Assembly (NCBI GenBank): GCA_017303995.1
Contig: JAFLBE010000048.1
Location: 1-33,001 of the forward strand
Length of the DNA: 33,001 bases
Direction: 5' to 3'
Source of the DNA: Bacteroidota bacterium
GTDB lineage: Bacteria; Bacteroidota; JABWAT01
Part shown: piece by piece, positions 1 to 8,113 of the stretch
Numbering within the stretch: position 1 is the stretch's first letter
Layout of the letters: each line of letters starts with the position of its first letter
Program-made: the position numbers and the translations under genes
Notes under the pieces: generated by a model
What the model was told of the DNA's origin: nothing
Seen by the model: only the letters and a program-made list of their open reading frames with translations
The model's database searches: none

Positions 1-114
1 GGTCGTATCCGGTCCATGATCTTCGGCCTCTTTCGGTTCGCTGGGGGAGTTGCAGGAAAGTCCGGTAAAAAACAGAATGGGAAGGAATACAGTAAGAATA
101 AATTTATTTTTCAT
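1..114 (-). CDS. Lipoprotein N-terminus (partial, runs off left edge)
   Basis: The minus strand opens an ATG at 114 and stays open for 38 codons to the window edge. The translation begins MKNKFILTVFLPILFFTG and continues LSC NSPSEPKEAEDHGP. This is a type II signal peptide: a Lys-containing n-region, a hydrophobic stretch at residues 5-17, and a lipobox ending in Cys21. A polar, acidic linker follows, typical of a surface or periplasmic lipoprotein. The mature domain lies outside the window, so function cannot be assigned. No strong Shine-Dalgarno is visible. A Bacteroidetes-type promoter lies upstream at 155-185. The lipoprotein call is well supported; everything beyond that is unknown. Confidence 0.6.
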   Translation of the reverse strand, partial: MKNKFILTVFLPILFFTGLSCNSPSEPKEAEDHGPDTT

Positions 115-154
115 GGGTTTTTCGGGATTGGGTTTTGTCTTAATTTTTGCTTAA

Positions 155-185
155 CAAAACTATCGGAATATTTCACAATTTGCAA
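155..185 (-). promoter_or_regulatory. Bacteroidetes-type promoter for the edge lipoprotein
   Basis: Read on the minus strand, TTG (185-183) is followed after 20 nt by TAGTTTTG (162-155). This matches the Bacteroidetes sigma-A consensus TTG-N19-21-TAnnTTTG. The predicted transcription start lies near 148, about 35 nt upstream of the ATG at 114. The assignment rests on pattern match and position only. Confidence 0.45.
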
Positions 186-465
186 TATTGGCACCCCCCC
201 CGTTACATATTTTAACACTTATCAACACGATTGACCTGAATCTGTGATATTTTCCACTGGGTCCGTTGTACGGGGTACGCTGTACGTTTTACGGGGGAAC
301 GAACGCCAGTTTTCTGCATAACCATCTAACAGTTTTCTATCTCCTTTGTGTAAGGTAGGTTCGTTGTAGGTTCGTGGTGGACGAGAGGTGGAGAAAAGAA
401 GGAGGACGACTTTTTCCAGAGAGGATTTTGGGTTAAAACCCAAATCAAGTTTCAAATCCAAATAT

Positions 466-560
466 CCGTCAGCTAAAGCAGACGGCAATCGGGTACAAAA
501 GGAAATTTTGGCATTAGTACTATTTGCTGGAATTTTATTGCCGTCTGCTTTAGCTGACGG
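466..560. repeat. REP-like inverted pair (perfect 24-bp arms)
   Basis: The arm at 466-489 begins CCGTCAGCTAAAGCAGACGG and recurs as its exact reverse complement at 537-560, with 47 bp between. Each arm is itself an imperfect hairpin, CCGTCAGC-TAAA-GCAGACGG, with one A-A mismatch. A pair of small palindromes in opposite orientation is the arrangement of bacterial BIME/REP elements, which are often mobilised by RAYT (TnpA-REP) transposases. No such transposase is in this window. The repeat is seen directly; the REP/BIME identity is inferred. Confidence 0.75.
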
Positions 561-680
561 AATCCGAATACAATAGTAGCCTATGTCGTCCGGGCACAAA
601 TTCAATTGTTGCGTTGAACTTTTTTCGGACGAAACGGCGAAAATTCAAATCGGAGGTATTCCGCCGGGGGTATAGGGTGT

Positions 681-700
681 GGGCGAAAGATGTTTCGCCC
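681..700. repeat. Short hairpin GGGCGAAA/TTTCGCCC
   Basis: A perfect 8-bp inverted repeat (681-688 and 693-700) with loop GATG. It sits inside the repeat-rich spacer, away from any gene end and without a following T-run. It therefore looks like part of a dispersed intergenic repeat and not a terminator. Confidence 0.5.
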
Positions 701-715
701 TTACGGTTCGGTCAC

Positions 716-762
716 TGTCCTTCGACTCCGCTCAGGAACCAAGTCGAAGTGCCAAAAGGACA
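716..762. repeat. Nested inverted repeat (TGTCCTTCGACT type)
   Basis: TGTCCTT (716-722) pairs with AAGGACA (756-762), and TTCGACT (721-727) pairs with AGTCGAA (742-748), giving overlapping inverted repeats. The core CCTTCGACTCCGCTCAGGA resembles a dispersed intergenic motif common in environmental Bacteroidota and related genomes, from general knowledge. No coding potential. Confidence 0.5.
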
Positions 763-790
763 ATGGGGCCGGTCGGGGTTACAGAAGACC

Positions 791-831
791 AAACCACCCC
801 GCCTACGGCACCCCTCCTTGAGAAGGAGGGG
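791..831. repeat. Half copy of a dispersed CCCCTCCTT/AAGGAGGGG element
   Basis: AAACCACCCC (791-800) is followed by a small GCCTACGGC palindrome (801-809) and a perfect 9-bp hairpin, CCCCTCCTT-GAG-AAGGAGGGG (811-831). The same modules in the same order form the right half of the element at 24267-24384, where the middle palindrome differs. This is a dispersed, probably mobile, non-coding repeat. Confidence 0.7.
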
Positions 832-937
832 AATCTAAATCATTGCATTTTCAAAAATCATTAACCATTTACCATTAATAATTAACCATTCTGTGTTCAT
901 CTGCAAAAACCCTGAATGAACGGTAAATTTCTGCCTT

Positions 938-3900
938 TTACCCTTCCTTTTTCACTTCCATGAAGAACCGGGCAATACTTTCAAGTTCATGGCTGGTTTT
1001 AGAGATCGAATGAATGGCCTGAACCATGTGATTTGAGGTATCTGCAATTTCTCTGAGGCTGGTCACCATCTGACCATTGGCAATGGTTTGCTGAGCCGTC
1101 GATTTTGATATTCCGGTTGAAGCAGTTGTCACTTCATTTTGTGCCTGATTCAATTCGGTGATGGATTGTGCCATTTCACGGTTCATGGTCACACTTTCCT
1201 TTACATTGGAATGTGCATCTTTTCCAAAACGAACTACGGCATCCATATCATCAATCATATCATTTATCGTTCCCTTAATTTCCCGGGTCGACTGATTGAT
1301 TTCATGGGATAGATTTCTGATTTCATCTGCAATGACGCTGAATCGTCTTCCGATCTCACCGGCCAGAGTCGCTTCAATTGCTGCATTGAAGGCGATTAAC
1401 TGGGTCTGATCATTCACATTTTCAATGAACAGAGATATTTTTTTAATATTTTCAGCACGTTCTGCAAGACTTTGGATTTTCTCAACCTGCATTTCAGTGA
1501 CTGATCTGATTTTATCCATCTGATCAATATTTTGTTTGGCCAGATGATTCACATTCTCAAGAACCCGTTGGGTATTTATAGCCAGACGGCTCACCCTCAG
1601 CGAAGATTCCTCAATAAATTTATTGCTCTGAGCCAATTCTTCCATGGTCGCCGTTGTTTCTGCAATTGAGCTCGATTGCTGAACAGTTCCAGCCGTCATT
1701 GACGCAATATTTTCATTCACCTTCAGCGATTCTTCGTAAATCCGTTTTCCTTTTTCATCCATTTCAGCAAGAAGTCCCGCCAGGTCTGCATCTTTTTTCA
1801 GGATCGCTTCGGTACGTTCCTGAATTGTTCTTTCAAGTTCAAGGTTTTTTTCAGTCAGGGCTTTATTCCGCCAAAGGATGAATGCATAAACCCCACCGCC
1901 AATTACAATTAAGTAAATCAGGATCATCCACCAGGTGATGTACCAGTGAGTTTCAACAAGAAATGGAACCGAAAGGGCTGGCCCCCAGTTGCCGATTTCC
2001 TTCGATGCTCTGACCTGAAATTCATAATTTCCGCTTCCGGTGATACTGATAGGAAAAATACGGTTGGTTGTGGGCTCAGACCAGTCTTCACTGATTCCGA
2101 TAATCCGGGTTTCGTAGTACAGGTCTGTTGCCGGATAGTCGATTCCGTAATATTCAAACAAAATAGACGAGGTGGAAGCATCAACCGACTGGAAACTGGC
2201 ATTTCTGAAAACCTGATCATTGGTTCTCCAGGATTGCAGTCTGACTTCAGGCGTCTGGTAGGTAATATCTCCGCCGGTTGTGTAACTGACGCCAATGTTG
2301 GTTCCCATCCAGATCCGGTTTTTATTGTCAAGGAAGGAAGAACGATTTGAAAAACTGGTTGATTCAAGACCGTTTCTCTTTTTGAAAACCCGTGTTCCGG
2401 TGATTTTGCCCTGTGGGTCAAGTGAAGTCAGGAACAGAAACCGGTTTGACCCAATCCAGGCATCTGATTTTCCGAGTGTGATAAACCGGATGTTATCCAT
2501 TGGAGAAGACGGATCACCACTCACTTTTTCAACTGACTTGCCCGGATCAAGAATAAAAAGCCCTGTAGTTGCCCCAATCCAAACTCTGCCAAAAGAGTCA
2601 GTCATGAGCTCATCAAGTCTGGCAAGACTATCCGGTTGTAAAGAATAACCCGACCAGTCAAGTTCCTTCAAACGACCAGAATCTTTTTGATATAAGAATA
2701 ATTTTCTGTTTTCTCCGCCAATATAAATCTGACCGTCATTTCCTTCAGCTACAGAAAAAACGGGTGAAGAAAGTCCCTGACCAGCACCTAAAACCCGAAC
2801 AGAATTGGTAACCGGATCAATAACCGCAAGCTCACCCAGAGATGGAAGCCAGATTTTATTGTCTGACGAAAGGTAAATACTTTCAGGTTGATTTTTGAAA
2901 GGAAATCTGAGCTTCATCGTCAGTTTCAAATCTGACAAAGTGAGCGTGTACAATTCAGTTCCGGTAATCACATAGATTAAACCTGACTTTTCATCATAGG
3001 TCATGGTTCTGATAAACAAATCGCCCTGATTCAGTTTCCTAACCTTATCACCTTCTTTTTCCTGAATAAAAACACCTTCGTAGGTTGAAAAGAAAGCTCT
3101 GCCGCGATTGTCGATAATAATCTTTGAAATATACCGGTTCGGAAGCCCCTGACGGGTGTTAATGTTTCTGAAAATCGTGTGTGGTTTCAGATATATTCCG
3201 TCATCGCAGGCGATCCAGATATTTTTTTGGCGATCCAGTCTGACGTCTTTAATATAAGGTGACTTCAAAACTTCAGGCTGACGGGAAGTATTTGATTTTA
3301 AATCGTAAAGCAGGTAGCCGAATCCGTCTGTGGCAACAAAATATGAGCTTTCTTCAAACGGACTGATCCGGTTGGCCATTTTGACACCGGCATTTAAAAG
3401 TCTGACTTTCGAGTCAACAGGTTTCGATGTATTGACCGTCAATTCGTACAAGCCATTATTTCCGCCTACAAGAAAACGGTCACCGTCTGCCCGGATTATG
3501 GTTCTGATATTATTTTCTAAAGAAGGAACCGGCAATTTAAAAAGGGTTTTCAGGTCTGCAGACAAATACCATATCCCCGACCCAAGGGTAGTGATCCAGA
3601 TTCCGCCAGCCTGATCTTCGGCAAATTCAAAAGACCGTACAAAATCCATTGTGAACGTTGTTCCTTGCGGAAACCCGATTTTTTGAACCTGACCTTTTTC
3701 AATCACATAGAAGAAGTCATCGCTTGAAGCCCACAGCCGTTGTTTTGAATCTTCGAATAAGGCAAGAATTCTAAAATCACCCCGTGACGGATCAAGCGGG
3801 AAAACCTTAAAACCATCGGCAAGATCATCACTGACTGCAAAACACAACCCGGCATTGGTTCCAATCCATAATTTACTTTTCGTATCGACGTAAAGTGCTT

Positions 3901-4138
3901 TAATATAAGGACTTGGCAGACCGTTTGCCTGTGAAAACGTTTGAAAGGAATACCCGTTAAACAGGGAGAGTCCGTTATCAGTTGCCATGAGCATTTCACC
4001 AGAGGGGAGCTGGAGCACCTGTTTGGCATAACTGGAAGGAAGCCCATCATCCAGACTATATTGGTAAAGAAGGTCTGATTGAGCGTTTACCGAAAATGAA
4101 AAAGCGGTAAAAAAAAGGAGAAAAAGGTTCTGTTTCAT
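938..4138 (-). CDS. Periplasmic propeller receptor fused to chemoreceptor (MCP) signalling domain
   Basis: 1066 aa. Signal peptide 1-20 (cleavage after NAQ) is followed by a long series of two-component-regulator propeller repeats, such as DDGLPSSY near residue 30 and LWIGTNAGL near 90, up to about residue 650. A Y_Y_Y-type beta domain (about 655-730), one transmembrane helix (about 735-757) and a coiled coil follow. Such ectodomains usually feed a histidine kinase. Here the cytoplasmic part is an MCP-type helical hairpin with its tip near 905-940 (NDQTQLIAFNAAIEA, then GRRFSVIADEIRNLS). No HAMP domain, histidine-kinase core or C-terminal CheR-binding pentapeptide is visible; the chain ends MEVKKEG. 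By family knowledge the ectodomain may sense carbohydrate or polymer ligands and the MCP part would engage CheW/CheA. It follows the salvage operon after a hairpin at 4240-4260, so is probably transcribed separately. Confidence 0.85.
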   Translation of the reverse strand: MKQNLFLLFFTAFSFSVNAQSDLLYQYSLDDGLPSSYAKQVLQLPSGEMLMATDNGLSLFNGYSFQTFSQANGLPSPYIKALYVDTKSKLWIGTNAGLCFAVSDDLADGFKVFPLDPSRGDFRILALFEDSKQRLWASSDDFFYVIEKGQVQKIGFPQGTTFTMDFVRSFEFAEDQAGGIWITTLGSGIWYLSADLKTLFKLPVPSLENNIRTIIRADGDRFLVGGNNGLYELTVNTSKPVDSKVRLLNAGVKMANRISPFEESSYFVATDGFGYLLYDLKSNTSRQPEVLKSPYIKDVRLDRQKNIWIACDDGIYLKPHTIFRNINTRQGLPNRYISKIIIDNRGRAFFSTYEGVFIQEKEGDKVRKLNQGDLFIRTMTYDEKSGLIYVITGTELYTLTLSDLKLTMKLRFPFKNQPESIYLSSDNKIWLPSLGELAVIDPVTNSVRVLGAGQGLSSPVFSVAEGNDGQIYIGGENRKLFLYQKDSGRLKELDWSGYSLQPDSLARLDELMTDSFGRVWIGATTGLFILDPGKSVEKVSGDPSSPMDNIRFITLGKSDAWIGSNRFLFLTSLDPQGKITGTRVFKKRNGLESTSFSNRSSFLDNKNRIWMGTNIGVSYTTGGDITYQTPEVRLQSWRTNDQVFRNASFQSVDASTSSILFEYYGIDYPATDLYYETRIIGISEDWSEPTTNRIFPISITGSGNYEFQVRASKEIGNWGPALSVPFLVETHWYITWWMILIYLIVIGGGVYAFILWRNKALTEKNLELERTIQERTEAILKKDADLAGLLAEMDEKGKRIYEESLKVNENIASMTAGTVQQSSSIAETTATMEELAQSNKFIEESSLRVSRLAINTQRVLENVNHLAKQNIDQMDKIRSVTEMQVEKIQSLAERAENIKKISLFIENVNDQTQLIAFNAAIEATLAGEIGRRFSVIADEIRNLSHEINQSTREIKGTINDMIDDMDAVVRFGKDAHSNVKESVTMNREMAQSITELNQAQNEVTTASTGISKSTAQQTIANGQMVTSLREIADTSNHMVQAIHSISKTSHELESIARFFMEVKKEG

Positions 4139-4239
4139 AGCACCCCCTTAGAGTTGGAGATAAATTTAACATTTTCCGGAGGTTACATGCAATGACTTCC
4201 GGAAAAAGGGGAGAATATTTTAATGATTGCGACTAAAAT

Positions 4240-4260
4240 CCCGGTAAAAACCTTACCGGG
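4240..4260 (-). terminator. Hairpin at end of the salvage operon
   Basis: Perfect 8-bp inverted repeat CCCGGTAA (4240-4247) and TTACCGGG (4253-4260). It lies 33 bp past the stop of the esterase-like lipoprotein gene. On the minus strand it is followed by ATTTTAG, a short T-rich tail. It probably acts as an intrinsic or attenuating terminator between the salvage operon and the propeller receptor gene. Confidence 0.55.
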
Positions 4261-4292
4261 AGAAAAACACTGGTCAAAAGCCGGCCAGATTC

Positions 4293-5933
4293 TCAGGGTT
4301 TAGCAGATAAATGTCTGCCAAAAGCTTCCCTGATAATTAAATCCATATTTTCCTGCCAGATATTATCAAAAACGGTTGATTTAACTCTGGCTTTTTTTGA
4401 TTCGAGTAATTCTTTTGTGGAAGTAAAATCTTTCATTTGCTGCCCGCCGTTTTGCTGAAGCAGGGTAAAATTCAACTTTTCAAGAATATAATCCGGCATT
4501 TGGTTAAGGAAAAAAGCCGGATATTTATCATTCCAGTAATCCGGATTTTTACCATCAACCAGTTTTGATAGCAACGATTGGGTCAACCGGCCGTTAACGG
4601 TTGCAATTGAAGAAAACATCACAGGGTATTTAAGTCCGTAGTACATAGCCGCAAGGCCACCCTGGCCGAAACCAGTAAGAAAACGATGTTCACGATCAGG
4701 GATTGTTCTGAGAACGAGATCATAATTCGGACCCACATCTTCCATAAAGAACCGCTCGAAGTCATATCCCTTTTCTTTATCAACCCCGGTCATGTACGCT
4801 GAGGGGCCGCCATCCATAAAAATAACAATTGCAGGTTTTACCTGGCCGCTTCTGATGGCAGCATCCATATAATCATTAAAACGATAAGCGCCCCAGTCAA
4901 CCGGTTTATCAGTTATATCATTAAACACATAAATGACAGGGTATCTTGAACTTGGTTTTGAAAAATAGTCCGGTGGCAGATAAATATAAAACTCACGGTC
5001 AAACCTCATTATTTTTGCAGCCAGAACTGATGGATAAAACCGCTTCTGATTCCCGGTTTCTTTCCAGATATTCCCGGTCAGTCTGAAATAACGGGCTTCA
5101 CTTCCTGCATCGACCAGTGTGTCTCCCTTCCAGAGATTGTACTGATACATCATTTTAATCCGGCCATCTTTCAGATCATCAAAAAGAAAGTTTCCATAAT
5201 CGAAATGCATGCCTTTCATCCGGTTGGCAATGAACTTATAGAAATTCAATTTGTCTGCTTTGGAAATTCCGTCTTCAAAAAAATCGCCCGACATATATCG
5301 GGTAAACTCTTTGATGTCATTATTAATCAGAAGTGAATCCATCCGCTGCATGGTTTTAATCATCCGGGCATATCGTTCATCTTCAATTAGTTTTTCAGGA
5401 TTTCCTGACTTGAACGGCATCATTCTTTGATCAAGCCGCTGGCTTTCTCCTTTTTTTGAAGGATTTCTGATGGCAAGAAACTTCAGATCAGGATTTGCTT
5501 TTAAAAAGGCTCTGATGGCAAAAAATAGCTGTGATTTTGCCGGATTCCATACCAGATAAGGCGACAGGTTTGCATTTACACTTCCGGTAAAAAAGGAAAC
5601 TGCAGAAGAATCATGGGTTTCAATTGCCAGCTCATCAAAGGTTAGAATCTGTGCAAGTGAATCAGCCGTTACTGACCAGGAAAGACGTTGCCAGGGAACC
5701 TGAGGAATTGAAGTTGCTATAACCAAAGAGTCTGCACGGCCGGTAAAGAAGACATCCCAATTCTGATCAGAAAATAAAGGATCTGAATAGGTTGATGAAT
5801 CCTGATAAGAAAACCGCCAACTCAGGGAATCGCCGGCAGGAGCTGTAGGTGAAAATTCAGCCTTTGGAGATTCACTGCAGCCTGAGAAAACAAAAAGAAA
5901 AAATAAGGAACTGTATAAAAACGATTTCAGCAC
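4293..5933 (-). CDS. Lipoprotein with esterase-like fold lacking the nucleophile
   Basis: 546 aa. The N-terminus MLKSFLYSSLFFLFVFSGC is a lipoprotein signal (Cys19). A beta-rich region is followed at about 190-310 by a segment resembling an NTF2/SnoaL-like domain. The C-terminal ~200 residues resemble the putative esterase family (PF00756, enterochelin-esterase/antigen 85 type): RYPVIYVFND, an IVIFMDGG strand, and the nucleophile elbow. At the elbow the expected G-x-S-x-G reads TGFGQGGLAAM, so the catalytic Ser is Gly423 (codon GGC at 4665-4667, one transition from AGC). No H-x-W-type catalytic His is obvious near the C-terminus. It is probably a non-hydrolytic binding protein. The start overlaps the end of pnp by 7 nt, indicating translational coupling to nucleoside salvage. 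Substrate unknown. Confidence 0.75.
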   Translation of the reverse strand: MLKSFLYSSLFFLFVFSGCSESPKAEFSPTAPAGDSLSWRFSYQDSSTYSDPLFSDQNWDVFFTGRADSLVIATSIPQVPWQRLSWSVTADSLAQILTFDELAIETHDSSAVSFFTGSVNANLSPYLVWNPAKSQLFFAIRAFLKANPDLKFLAIRNPSKKGESQRLDQRMMPFKSGNPEKLIEDERYARMIKTMQRMDSLLINNDIKEFTRYMSGDFFEDGISKADKLNFYKFIANRMKGMHFDYGNFLFDDLKDGRIKMMYQYNLWKGDTLVDAGSEARYFRLTGNIWKETGNQKRFYPSVLAAKIMRFDREFYIYLPPDYFSKPSSRYPVIYVFNDITDKPVDWGAYRFNDYMDAAIRSGQVKPAIVIFMDGGPSAYMTGVDKEKGYDFERFFMEDVGPNYDLVLRTIPDREHRFLTGFGQGGLAAMYYGLKYPVMFSSIATVNGRLTQSLLSKLVDGKNPDYWNDKYPAFFLNQMPDYILEKLNFTLLQQNGGQQMKDFTSTKELLESKKARVKSTVFDNIWQENMDLIIREAFGRHLSAKP

Positions 5934-6748
5934 TTTTGTAATATTCCTTTGATTAAACGGGTAAATTTTTTCTGAACAAGTTTGCCGGTTTCGGTGACTT
6001 CATCATGAGAAAGTTTTTCACCGGTTATTCCTGCAGCCATATTGGTGATGCAGGAAATCCCCAGAACTTCAATGCCGAGCCAAACAGCCTGAATCACTTC
6101 AGGTACAGTTGACATACCGACGGCATCAGCACCAAGACGTCTGAACATTTCTATTTCGGCGGGAGTTTCATAGCTCGGACCGGTAAGACCCAGATAAATA
6201 CCCGTCTGAACTTTAATTTTTTGATCCAGAGCGACTTCATTTGCAATGCCCTGAAGTCTTTTGGCATAAGCATCACTCATATCAGGAAAACGTGGGCCGA
6301 AACCTTCGGGGTTTTTACCGATAAGCGGATTCCGGAACATGAAATTCAAATGATCTGAAATAATCATCAGATCACCAACTTTAAACTGCCTGTTGAGTCC
6401 ACCCGCAGCATTCGTCAGAATCACCGTTTCAACACCGAGGTGTTTCATGATCCAGACAGGAAGGGTGGTGAGTTTAATGTCGTGACCTTCATAAAAATGA
6501 ATCCGACCCTGAAAAGCAAGAACAGGCTTTCCGTCACTTTTGCCGAAAATAACACGGCCCGAATGGCCAACAACTGAGGTAGCAGGATATCCGTCAAGTT
6601 CTGAAGTTGGAATAATCACCGTTTCTTCGAGACTGTCTGCAAAATCACCAAGCCCTGAACCGAGAATTATTGCTGATTTAACCGGAAATGGCTGACGTTT
6701 TTTAATTTGATCAGCGAGCGATTTTGAAAGTTCAGGTAATTCCATCAA
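5927..6748 (-). CDS. punA: Purine nucleoside phosphorylase (trimeric type)
   Basis: 273 aa, normal for the trimeric PNP family. It cleaves purine (deoxy)nucleosides with phosphate to the free base and (deoxy)ribose-1-phosphate in the cytoplasm. Phosphate-site motifs are present: GSGLG at 30-34 and GHSG at 61-64. So are the QGRIHFYEG segment (80-88) and TNAAGG (112-117). The purine-site GPSYE (Glu194) and TNMAAG (Asn236) correspond to the Glu and Asn that give the mammalian-type enzyme its 6-oxopurine (inosine/guanosine) preference. ATG at 6748 overlaps the nupC stop by 4 nt (ATGA); a second ATG follows at 6745. Imported nucleosides are thus handed directly to phosphorolysis. Symbol by family; naming (deoD/punA/pnp) varies. 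Confidence 0.93.
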   Translation of the reverse strand: MMELPELSKSLADQIKKRQPFPVKSAIILGSGLGDFADSLEETVIIPTSELDGYPATSVVGHSGRVIFGKSDGKPVLAFQGRIHFYEGHDIKLTTLPVWIMKHLGVETVILTNAAGGLNRQFKVGDLMIISDHLNFMFRNPLIGKNPEGFGPRFPDMSDAYAKRLQGIANEVALDQKIKVQTGIYLGLTGPSYETPAEIEMFRRLGADAVGMSTVPEVIQAVWLGIEVLGISCITNMAAGITGEKLSHDEVTETGKLVQKKFTRLIKGILQKC

Positions 6749-8094
6749 CCTAATACTCCTGCAATGGTTGCGGTCATGAGAGTGGCGAGCATCCCGCCAA
6801 AAACGGCTCTGACGCCAAGTTTAGCCAGATCACCCTGTCGTTCAGGTGCCAATGGCCCGATTCCGCCAATCTGAATGGCAATAGAAGAAATATTTGCGAA
6901 TCCGCACAGGGCAAAAGTGGCCATCCGGATGGTTTTTTCAGAAATGGCACCGGCCTGAACCAAATCAGCCAGATTGAGATAAGCCACAAATTCATTTAAA
7001 ACGAGTTTGGTACCTATAAGTGATCCGAAATTCAAGGCATCACTCCAGGGAACACCAATTCCGAAACCAACAAACTGAAGAACAAGACCCAGAAGAAGTT
7101 CCAGCTTCAGAGGTGAATTAAATTGGGCAATCAAAAACGGATTCAAGCCGGTTACATCGCCAACCCAACCAAAAAGTGCATTAATAAGAGCAATCAGTGC
7201 AATAAAAGCAAGCAACATAGCGCCTACATTAAGCGCAAGCTTTAAACCTTCTCCGGCACCCGATGCTGCAGCTTCAATGACGTTGGTTGCTGTTTTTTCA
7301 ACATGGATTTTAACCTGGCCCCTTGTCTCCGGATTTCCGGTTTCAGGGATGAGAATCTTGGCTATAAGCAGCGCAGCCGGTGCAGCCATAATTGAAGCAC
7401 CCAGCAACTGACTTGCAAACAAAATCTGGGCATCGGTAATCGGGATTCCCTTGGCCTGAGCAAAAGAAAACCCCAGCATTTGCACATAAGCAGCCATTAC
7501 ACCGCCGGCAATGGTTGCCATTCCACCGATCATAACGGCCAGAAGTTCTGACTCCGTCATTTTTTTGATAAACGGTTTGATGACAAGCGGGGCTTCGGTC
7601 TGGCCAACAAAAATATTCGCCGAAACTGACAGGGTTTCTGCACCCGAGGTTTTCAATGATTTTGAAATCACCCAGGCAACAACCTGAACCACTTTTTGCA
7701 TCACGCCAAGATGGTATAAAACACTCATGATGGAAGCAAAAAAGATAATCGTTGGCAAAACCTGAAAAGCAAAGAAAAACCCAAGTGAATCAGAAAAACC
7801 GGGGCTTACCGCCAGATTTCCAAAAACAAATTTTGCACCCTCTGTTGTATAACTGAGTAATTTTACAAAAAGTCCTGAAAGCATTTCAAACGCTAATTTT
7901 GGCCACTCGAGCGGACCAAACCAGGTGCCTAGCTCAGTACCTTTAATTATAAAGATGCCGAAAATGATCTGCATCCCGATTCCAATACCAACCAACCGCC
8001 AGTTTACTTCTTTTTTGGCATTTGAAAACGTCCAGGCAAGTCCAACAATAAGTGCAAGTCCAATAATCCCCTGAATAATGCTGATAAAATCCAT
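6745..8094 (-). CDS. nupC: Concentrative nucleoside transporter (CNT/NupC family)
   Basis: 449 aa polytopic membrane protein of the CNT family, which symports nucleosides with H+ or Na+. Hallmarks are the GQTEAPL nucleoside-binding motif inside NIFVGQTEAPLVIKPF (middle of the chain), the LNEFVAY motif, and CGFANISSIAIQIGGIG near the C-terminus. A gate-like N-terminal domain with several hydrophobic helices precedes these. AGGAAAG lies just upstream of the ATG. It sits between tdk (18 bp gap) and pnp (4-nt overlap), which fits uptake feeding salvage. Ion specificity cannot be read with confidence. Confidence 0.93.
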   Translation of the reverse strand: MDFISIIQGIIGLALIVGLAWTFSNAKKEVNWRLVGIGIGMQIIFGIFIIKGTELGTWFGPLEWPKLAFEMLSGLFVKLLSYTTEGAKFVFGNLAVSPGFSDSLGFFFAFQVLPTIIFFASIMSVLYHLGVMQKVVQVVAWVISKSLKTSGAETLSVSANIFVGQTEAPLVIKPFIKKMTESELLAVMIGGMATIAGGVMAAYVQMLGFSFAQAKGIPITDAQILFASQLLGASIMAAPAALLIAKILIPETGNPETRGQVKIHVEKTATNVIEAAASGAGEGLKLALNVGAMLLAFIALIALINALFGWVGDVTGLNPFLIAQFNSPLKLELLLGLVLQFVGFGIGVPWSDALNFGSLIGTKLVLNEFVAYLNLADLVQAGAISEKTIRMATFALCGFANISSIAIQIGGIGPLAPERQGDLAKLGVRAVFGGMLATLMTATIAGVLG

Positions 8095-8113
8095 ACTATT
8101 AGGTCTTTCCTGA

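Larger units (their letters stand above)
186..937. other. Gene-free, repeat-rich intergenic region
   Basis: About 750 bp with no convincing gene between the left-edge lipoprotein and the end of the propeller receptor gene. It holds at least four palindromic elements, listed separately (466-560, 681-700, 716-762, 791-831). It also has short degenerate direct repeats: a TACG-rich stretch at about 267-292 and GGTTCGT repeats at about 357-377. Open frames here run through the palindromes and resemble no protein family. The region looks like an accumulation site for REP-like elements. Confidence 0.6.

Noticed and set aside
215-230. DnaA-box-like TTATCAACA
   Set aside because: Single isolated match, no cluster and no dnaA/dnaN context, so not an origin.
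222-605. Minus-strand frame of 127 codons across the REP-like pair
   Set aside because: It translates both arms of the palindrome (repeated SAKADG/SALADG words) and matches no family; a frame through repeats.
614-864. Short plus-strand frames at 614-838 and 679-864
   Set aside because: They run through palindromic repeats, with no ribosome site and no protein-like composition.
1924-2421. Minus-strand frame of 165 codons and plus-strand frame 1946-2350
   Set aside because: Both lie inside the propeller receptor gene in other frames and show no domain features.
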